NCBI GenBank assembly: GCA_019245455.1
Contig: JAFARM010000104.1
Location: forward strand, 1-9,813
Length of the DNA: 9,813 nt
Origin: Sphingomonadaceae bacterium
Lineage (GTDB): Bacteria; Pseudomonadota; Alphaproteobacteria; Sphingomonadales; Sphingomonadaceae
Direction: 5' to 3'
Part shown: positions 5,932 to 9,813 of the stretch, one piece after another
How positions within the stretch are numbered: the first letter of the stretch is position 1
Layout: each line of letters opens with the position of its first letter
Notes under the pieces: generated by a model
What the model was told of the DNA's origin: nothing
What the model saw: the letters and a program-made list of their open reading frames with translations, nothing else
Databases searched by the model: none
Made by a program: the position numbers and the translations under genes

Positions 5932-6981
5932 TCAGTCGAAGTCGATGTCGCCGCTCGCCGGCGCGGCAAAATAGGCGTCGAGGTCGGCGTCGTCGACCTC
6001 GGCGAGCGTCGGCGGCGACCACTCTGGTGCCTTGTCCTTGTCGATCAGCAGCGCGCGGATGCCCTCGTAGAAGTCGTGGCCGGTGCGGATGCGGCTGACG
6101 ACGCGGTATTCGGTGCGGAGCGCACTCTCGATCGTCCCGCCGGCGGCGGCGCGGATCGCGCGCAGGCTGAGCTTGAGGCTGGTCGGCGACATGGCGCGCA
6201 GCGTCGCCGCCTGCGCCCGCGCCCAGTCGTCGCCGTCGGCGAGGCTCGCCACGATCGCCTCGACGCTGTCGTGGGCGAAGTGGAAGTCGATCGCGTCGCG
6301 CAGCGCGGCGAGGGGGGCTTCGCCGGGGTCGGTGTCGAGCGTCGCCAGCACCTGCTCGACCGGATCGTCGCCGCCCAGCAGCTCGCGCAGCAGCGGCAGG
6401 CGCTCGACAGGGACGACGTGCGTGGCGATGCCGGCGTAGAGGCAGTCCGCCGCCTTCAGCCGGGCCCCCGTCAGGCCGAGCCAGGTGCCGATCTGCCCCG
6501 GCAGCTTCGCCAGCGCGTGCGTCCCGCCGACGTCGGGGATCATGCCGATCGCGGTTTCGGGCATGGCGAACAGCGTACGCTCGGTGGCGACGCGGTAGCG
6601 GCCATGGATCGACAGGCCGACGCCGCCGCCCATCGTCACGCCGTCGAGGATCGCGACATAGGGATCGGGGTAGCGCGCGATCGTCTGGTTCATCCGATAC
6701 TCGTCGCGGAAGAACCCCTCCCAGCCCTCCGGTCCGGCGCGGCCGGCGGCGTGCATCGCCACAACGTCGCCACCGGCGCAGAAGGCGCGCTCGCCGGCAC
6801 CCTCAATCACCACGCGGTCGACGGCCGTGTCGCCGATACTGTCGTACAGCGCGCGCTGGACCGTGTTCGCCATGTCGTGCGTCAGCGCGTTCAGCGCCGC
6901 CGGGCGGTTGAGCGTCAGCCACAAAGCGCGGCCGCGCCGCTCGATCAGGACCGGGGCGGACGGCGCGTCGTCGCGGGTCAT
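5932..6981 (-). CDS. 3-hydroxyisobutyryl-CoA hydrolase-like enoyl-CoA hydratase/isomerase family protein
   Basis: The 349-residue crotonase-fold protein resembles HIBCH, which hydrolyses 3-hydroxyisobutyryl-CoA in valine breakdown. Signatures: FCAGGDV (67-73) for the oxyanion hole, DEYRMNQTIARYPDPYVA (93-110), DGVTMGGGVGLSIHGRYRVA (113-132), and MPETAIGMIPDVGG (140-153), which supplies E142 and D150, spaced like the catalytic Glu/Asp pair of human HIBCH. The helical C-terminus with DFYEGIRALLIDKDKAPEW is specific to this subgroup and longer than plain enoyl-CoA hydratases (about 260 residues). The ATG overlaps the TGA of the upstream thioesterase gene as ATGA, so translation is probably coupled. 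It is the last gene of the murI cluster. A plain hydratase is a less likely alternative. No other valine-pathway genes are in view, so the in vivo substrate is inferred. Confidence 0.88.
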   Translation of the reverse strand: MTRDDAPSAPVLIERRGRALWLTLNRPAALNALTHDMANTVQRALYDSIGDTAVDRVVIEGAGERAFCAGGDVVAMHAAGRAGPEGWEGFFRDEYRMNQTIARYPDPYVAILDGVTMGGGVGLSIHGRYRVATERTLFAMPETAIGMIPDVGGTHALAKLPGQIGTWLGLTGARLKAADCLYAGIATHVVPVERLPLLRELLGGDDPVEQVLATLDTDPGEAPLAALRDAIDFHFAHDSVEAIVASLADGDDWARAQAATLRAMSPTSLKLSLRAIRAAAGGTIESALRTEYRVVSRIRTGHDFYEGIRALLIDKDKAPEWSPPTLAEVDDADLDAYFAAPASGDIDFD

Positions 6982-7430
6982 GGTCGCTCCACGAAATTGC
7001 CGGGGCCGTCGAGCGGCGTCGGCAGGGCGGTCGTCGACAGGCGGGCGAGAAGGGTGCCGGCGTCGTCGCGCAGGTCTGCCTCCATGAAGGCAATCCGCTG
7101 GCCGAGCTTGACGCAGCGTCCCTCGGCGAACAGCGGCGCGCCGATCCGGGCGACGCCGAAGAAGCTGGTCTTCAGCTCGATCGTCGGCACGACGATCCGC
7201 TGCCCTGCCTTGACCACCGCCGCCAGCGCCGCGGCGTCGTCGAGCATGGCCACGACGAAGCCGCCCTGGACGTTACCCATCGGGTTGGCGAACTCCGCCT
7301 TGGGCTCAAAACGGAGGCGAACTGTGCCGGCAGCCTGATCGACGGCGACGACGCTCATGCCAAGCAGCGCCGAGGTCGGCGGAACGCGGCGGTTGATCCG
7401 CTCGGCAAGCTCGGCGTCAGTCAGCGACAT
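6978..7430 (-). CDS. PaaI-family hotdog-fold acyl-CoA thioesterase
   Basis: The 150-residue protein has the length and motif of PaaI/YbdB-type thioesterases. N49-P-M-G-N-V-Q-G-G-F-V-V-A-M-L-D-D65 gives the hotdog helix start, with the acidic residue (D64/D65) that activates water. The family often has HGG where this protein has QGG (55-57), a known subgroup variant. Strands after residue 85 (VVPTIELKTSFFGVA, EGRCVKLGQRIAFMEADL) fit the rest of the fold; these enzymes act as tetramers in the cytoplasm. It begins 4 nt after the murI stop and ends in an ATGA overlap with the HIBCH-like gene, placing two CoA-thioester hydrolases side by side. No distinct ribosome site is visible, so it is likely translated by coupling with murI. 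The acyl group released cannot be predicted. Confidence 0.86.
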   Translation of the reverse strand: MSLTDAELAERINRRVPPTSALLGMSVVAVDQAAGTVRLRFEPKAEFANPMGNVQGGFVVAMLDDAAALAAVVKAGQRIVVPTIELKTSFFGVARIGAPLFAEGRCVKLGQRIAFMEADLRDDAGTLLARLSTTALPTPLDGPGNFVERP

Positions 7431-7434
7431 TGGT

Positions 7435-8223
7435 TCACAACGTCTCGATGGTGTCGAGGCCGAAGCTGTGCAGGGCAGGGGCGAGCGCGTCAACCGCTGC
7501 GCCGCCGCGGGTGAACACGGCCCGGCCCTGCGGGGGAACGGAGGCCGCGGCCGTGTCCGACAACAGATACGCAACGCGGCGCGCGATCCCCTGCGCCCCA
7601 TCGACGAAGGCAAGCGGACGCGGTGCGGCGGCGGCCAGCTCGTCGGCGAGGAGCGGGAAGTGGGTGCAGGCGAGGACGACGGTGTCGATGCGTCCGCCGT
7701 CCGGGTGGCCGAGCAGCCCGGCGAGCTCGCCGGCAACCGCCGCGCCGTCGACCGTCGCACCGCGCAGCTTGGCCTCGGCCAGTTCGACCAGCCGCGCCGA
7801 GCCGTGGCGGATGACGGTGCAGTCCGCGGCGAACTCGGCGGCGAGGCGATCGACATAGGGCTGGCGCACGGTCGCTTCGGTCCCGAGCACGCCGATGACG
7901 CGGCTGACGCTGCGCTCGGCCGCGAGCTTAATCGCCGGCACCGTGCCGACCACCGGCACGTCCAATGCCGCGCGGACGCTCGCCAGCGCGATCGTCGAGG
8001 CGGTGTTGCAGGCGATGACGGCCATCGCCGGCCGGTACCGCTCGACGAGCCGCCCGAGCAGTGCCGGCACCCGCGCGCCGATCTCGCCCTCGCTCTTGGT
8101 GCCGTACGGGAAGCCCGCGTTATCGGCGGCATAGACCAGCGGCAGGTCGGGCCGGCGCTCGCGCACGCGGGCGAGCACCGACAGGCCGCCGACGCCGGAG
8201 TCGAACAGGAGGATCGGCTTCAC
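7435..8223 (-). CDS. murI: Glutamate racemase
   Basis: The 262-residue protein has the full MurI signature: KPILLFDSGVGGLSVL at the start (D8, S9), Y-A-A-D-N-A-G-F-P-Y-G at 31-41, ACNTAS with catalytic C72, and LACTHFPLL with catalytic C186 and neighbouring H188. The two cysteines deprotonate and reprotonate the alpha carbon, converting L-glutamate to the D-glutamate needed for the peptidoglycan stem peptide. The start is a GTG at 8223: it places the first strand right at the N-terminus as in other MurI proteins, and the reading frame further upstream runs antisense through plsC. No strong ribosome site is visible. It heads a minus-strand cluster with the thioesterase and HIBCH-like genes, and diverges from plsC over 73 nt with no confident promoter boxes. 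Cytoplasmic and presumably essential. Confidence 0.94.
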   Translation of the reverse strand: MKPILLFDSGVGGLSVLARVRERRPDLPLVYAADNAGFPYGTKSEGEIGARVPALLGRLVERYRPAMAVIACNTASTIALASVRAALDVPVVGTVPAIKLAAERSVSRVIGVLGTEATVRQPYVDRLAAEFAADCTVIRHGSARLVELAEAKLRGATVDGAAVAGELAGLLGHPDGGRIDTVVLACTHFPLLADELAAAAPRPLAFVDGAQGIARRVAYLLSDTAAASVPPQGRAVFTRGGAAVDALAPALHSFGLDTIETL

Positions 8224-8296
8224 CTCGGCGCTGCTAACCGCCGACGGCGCGACAGGCAATCTCGCCAGGCGCGCCCAATGCTGTAGTGTCGCGCCG

Positions 8297-9079
8297 GTGA
8301 ACGAAGGCGGGAAGCCGAGATCGTGGCCGACACGGGCAGAACAGCGCCTGCGGCTGGGCGCGCGCGTCGCCTGGCTGACCGCGCTCGCCGTGCCGCACAT
8401 CGCGCTGCACTTCGCCTGGCGGCTCGCCGGGCGGCCGTCGCCGTGGCCACGGGCCTTCCTGCGCGCTGCCGCCCGCGCCTGCGGGGTGCACGTCACCATT
8501 GTCGGCGCGCCGCTGACGCGCGACGTGTTCTTCGTGGCCAACCATCTGTCGTGGGTCGACATCCCGATCCTGGGCGGGGCGGTCGAGACGGTCTTCGTCG
8601 CCCAGGACAAGATCGAGGACTGGCCGCTGATCGGCTGGCTGGCGACGCTCAACGACACCGTATTCGTCTCGCGCACCGACCGCGCCGGCGTCGCCGGGCA
8701 GATCGCGCTGGTCCGCGATGCCATCGCCGACGCGCGCCCCGTGACGCTGTTCCCCGAAGGGACGACGACGGATGGCCGCAGCCTGCTGCCGTTCAAGCCG
8801 TCGCTGTTCGCCGCCCTCGACCCGCCGCCGCGGCCGCTGATGATCCAGCCGGTCGTGCTGGCGTTCGACGATGCGGGGTCGTCGCTCGCCTGGATCGGCG
8901 TCGAGGGCGGGGGCGACAACGCCTTCCGCGTGCTCAGCCGGCGCGGGACCTTTCACGTCACGGTACACTTCCTAAGGCCGTTCGACCCGGCGCCGCTCGA
9001 CCGCAAGGGCATCGCCGCCGAGGCGCGCCGCCGCATCGCCGAGGGGCTGTCGCGGGTCAACGGAACCCCTTGCCGCTGA
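8297..9079 (+). CDS. plsC: 1-acyl-sn-glycerol-3-phosphate acyltransferase (PlsC-type)
   Basis: The 260-residue protein carries the acyltransferase HX4D box as N82-H-L-S-W-V-D88 (H83, D88 catalytic) and the phosphate-binding FPEGTT at 152-157 (E154). The region between, VFVAQDKIEDWPLIGWLA, is the usual PlsC block. The N-terminus holds a moderately hydrophobic helix (about 22-43) and the RPSPWPRAFLRAAARACG stretch typical of sphingomonad and rhizobial PlsC proteins. It transfers an acyl chain to the sn-2 position of lysophosphatidic acid at the inner membrane; ornithine-lipid acyltransferases (OlsA) look similar and cannot be excluded. The start is a GTG with a weak ribosome site; no in-frame ATG fits better. 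It is divergent from murI and 57 nt upstream of a PEP-CTERM gene on the same strand. Confidence 0.87.
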   Translation: MNEGGKPRSWPTRAEQRLRLGARVAWLTALAVPHIALHFAWRLAGRPSPWPRAFLRAAARACGVHVTIVGAPLTRDVFFVANHLSWVDIPILGGAVETVFVAQDKIEDWPLIGWLATLNDTVFVSRTDRAGVAGQIALVRDAIADARPVTLFPEGTTTDGRSLLPFKPSLFAALDPPPRPLMIQPVVLAFDDAGSSLAWIGVEGGGDNAFRVLSRRGTFHVTVHFLRPFDPAPLDRKGIAAEARRRIAEGLSRVNGTPCR

Positions 9080-9084
9080 AAGCG

Positions 9085-9108
9085 CATGGCGGCCGCGGTT
9101 CAGCCATG
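9085..9108. repeat. Inverted repeat CATGGC-N12-GCCATG between plsC and the PEP-CTERM gene
   Basis: CATGGC at 9085-9090 and GCCATG at 9103-9108 are exact inverse copies around a 12-nt spacer that itself holds the palindrome CCGCGG. It starts 6 nt after the plsC stop. It could be an RNA hairpin or a dimeric-regulator site for the following gene; there is no T-run for termination. Confidence 0.3.
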
Positions 9109-9126
9109 GTACAGCTTCGGCGACAC

Positions 9127-9131
9127 GGAGG
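9127..9131 (+). promoter_or_regulatory. Ribosome binding site that fixes the start of the second PEP-CTERM gene
   Basis: GGAGG is placed 5 nt before the ATG at 9137. The longer reading frame from an ATG at 9086 has no such site and would put 17 polar residues before the signal peptide, so 9137 is preferred. Confidence 0.75.
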
Positions 9132-9136
9132 TTGCG

Positions 9137-9691
9137 ATGCGTATCCTGCCGGCCCTCGTCCTGTTCGCCGCCGCGCCGGCCTATGCCGGCACGCTCGGAA
9201 CCATCAACTTCTACGGCACGGTGCTGACCCACAACGGGGTTCCGGTCGCCCCGGTCCCGTGGAGCGTCGAGGGCAGCATCACCTTGAACGACCAGGGGTA
9301 TCCGACGCAGCCGCCGCCGATCCCCGACGACTATACCGGCACCGTGCGCTTCACCGACGCCTTCGCCGATCCGGGCGACGCCGGCTTCTCCTACGCCATC
9401 GCCGGGGCGTTCGGCGGCGATTTCACCGACAGCAACCCGTATCACTTCGCGACCGTCGTGCTGAACGCCGGCGCGCTGGTCAGCTTCTCCCTGGTTACCG
9501 ACGGCGACGGCGATACTTTCACGCTGACGCAGAACAGCTTCGATCACGAGCTGGACGGCGGCGGCAGCGATTTCGGCACGTGGCGGCTCGATGCGAGCAC
9601 CATCCCCGAGCCCGCCACCTGGGGGCTGCTGCTCGCCGGCATGGCCGCCACCGGCATCGCGCAGCGGCGGACGCGGTCGGCGGAGGCGTGA
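9137..9691 (+). CDS. PEP-CTERM sorting domain protein (second copy)
   Basis: With the start at 9137 the precursor has 184 residues. It opens with a compact signal peptide, MRILPALVLFAAAPAYA, cleaved before GTLGTINFYGTV. The mature part is beta-rich, acidic, Gly/Asp-rich and free of Cys, and includes the stretch TDGDGDTFTLTQNSFDHELD, whose acidic DGDGD could bind calcium, though that is speculative. The tail is IPEPATWGL (156-164), a short hydrophobic helix and basic residues (QRRTRSAEA), the exosortase sorting signal. It shares only the tail type with the other PEP-CTERM protein; the mature domains are not evident copies of each other. It follows plsC by 57 nt and precedes hemB by 31 nt on the same strand, so it may be co-transcribed with either. 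Mature function unknown. Confidence 0.85.
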   Translation: MRILPALVLFAAAPAYAGTLGTINFYGTVLTHNGVPVAPVPWSVEGSITLNDQGYPTQPPPIPDDYTGTVRFTDAFADPGDAGFSYAIAGAFGGDFTDSNPYHFATVVLNAGALVSFSLVTDGDGDTFTLTQNSFDHELDGGGSDFGTWRLDASTIPEPATWGLLLAGMAATGIAQRRTRSAEA

Positions 9692-9693
9692 CA

Positions 9694-9707
9694 GCCCGGC
9701 TCCGGGC
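9694..9707 (+). terminator. Weak hairpin between the PEP-CTERM gene and hemB
   Basis: GCCCG (9694-9698) pairs with CGGGC (9703-9707) around GCTC, followed by GATTAAT. It lies just after the stop codon. The stem is only 5 bp and lacks a T-run, so it is at best a weak terminator or mRNA 3'-end stabiliser. Confidence 0.28.
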
Positions 9708-9722
9708 GATTAATCCGGGGGC

Positions 9723-9813
9723 ATGACCGCCTATCCCGCCCTCCGCCTCCGCCGCAGCCGTGCCCACGCCTGGTCGCGGGCGATGGTCGCCGAGACGGTG
9801 CTGACCCCCGCCG
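9723..9813 (+). CDS. hemB: Porphobilinogen synthase (delta-aminolevulinic acid dehydratase), N-terminal fragment cut by window edge
   Basis: Only the first 30 codons are present. They read MTAYPALRLRRSRAHAWSRA followed by M-V-A-E-T-V-L-T-P-A, the very conserved HemB N-terminus (YPxxRxRRxRxxxWxRxMVxExxLTPxD). HemB condenses two 5-aminolevulinate molecules to porphobilinogen in haem synthesis, as a cytoplasmic octamer. The catalytic lysines and metal site lie beyond the window. A G-run directly before the ATG is too close to be a good ribosome site. The call rests on a short stretch but a distinctive one. Confidence 0.85.
   Translation, partial: MTAYPALRLRRSRAHAWSRAMVAETVLTPA

Noticed and set aside
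6076..7338. A 420-codon open frame on the plus strand
   Set aside because: It lies wholly antisense to the HIBCH-like and thioesterase genes, has a low-complexity Arg/Ala/Gly/Asp composition, and no domain is recognisable.
6978..8132. A longer frame extending the thioesterase upstream to 8132
   Set aside because: The extra part overlaps murI in another frame on the same strand and is Arg/Ser/Pro-rich. The ATG at 7430 starts directly after the murI stop and gives a normal 150-residue thioesterase.
7435..8919. A longer frame extending glutamate racemase upstream to 8919
   Set aside because: The extension runs antisense through plsC and gives a Ser/Arg/Thr-rich sequence unlike MurI. The GTG at 8223 gives the normal MurI N-terminus and length.
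1..9813. Search for tRNA genes, CRISPR arrays, insertion sequences, phage genes or toxin-antitoxin pairs
   Set aside because: No cloverleaf, regularly spaced repeat array, transposase, integrase or small toxin-like gene pair could be found by reading either strand.

Overview
The window is GC-rich, densely coded chromosomal DNA with short intergenic gaps. It most resembles an alphaproteobacterium of the Sphingomonadales. The grounds are the strong G/C third-position bias, two PEP-CTERM proteins with the IPEPASWAL / IPEPATWGL type of sorting tail, a DUF3597 protein, a CsbD-like protein preceded by a motif resembling an alphaproteobacterial EcfG (general stress response) promoter, and housekeeping genes of alphaproteobacterial flavour. 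This assignment is inference from protein character; no rRNA or tRNA gene is present. I see no phage, transposon, CRISPR or plasmid functions.

Layout from left to right. (1) 1-825: the N-terminal part of a glutathione S-transferase on the minus strand, divergent from arfB, the GGQ-motif peptidyl-tRNA hydrolase that rescues stalled ribosomes. (2) 837-1761: a stress-type pair. A CsbD-like protein with a C-terminal membrane anchor, on the plus strand behind the EcfG-like promoter, converges on a DUF3597 protein on the minus strand. A 12-bp perfect hairpin separates their 3' ends. (3) 1873-5223: a very large fused enzyme with an N-terminal membrane anchor, a GH18-like hydrolase domain, a CE4 (NodB) deacetylase domain and a membrane-embedded family 2 glycosyltransferase. 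It looks like a one-protein machine for making, deacetylating and trimming an extracellular polysaccharide, and is the most interesting locus here. (4) 5207-5836: a PEP-CTERM exported protein on the minus strand, overlapping the 3' end of the synthase gene by 17 nt. (5) 5932-8223, minus strand: a tight cluster transcribed as murI (glutamate racemase), then a PaaI-type hotdog thioesterase, then a 3-hydroxyisobutyryl-CoA hydrolase-like protein, with a 4-nt gap and an ATGA overlap. (6) 8297-9691, plus strand, divergent from murI: a PlsC-type acyltransferase, then a second PEP-CTERM protein. (7) 9723-9813: the first 30 codons of hemB (porphobilinogen synthase), cut by the window edge.

Functional reading: several genes concern the cell envelope (glycan synthase, two PEP-CTERM surface proteins, glutamate racemase for peptidoglycan, PlsC for phospholipid). 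The PEP-CTERM/exosortase system is known to associate with exopolysaccharide loci, so the PEP-CTERM gene beside the synthase may be meaningful, but no exosortase gene is in this window. No stretch longer than about 110 bases lacks a gene.
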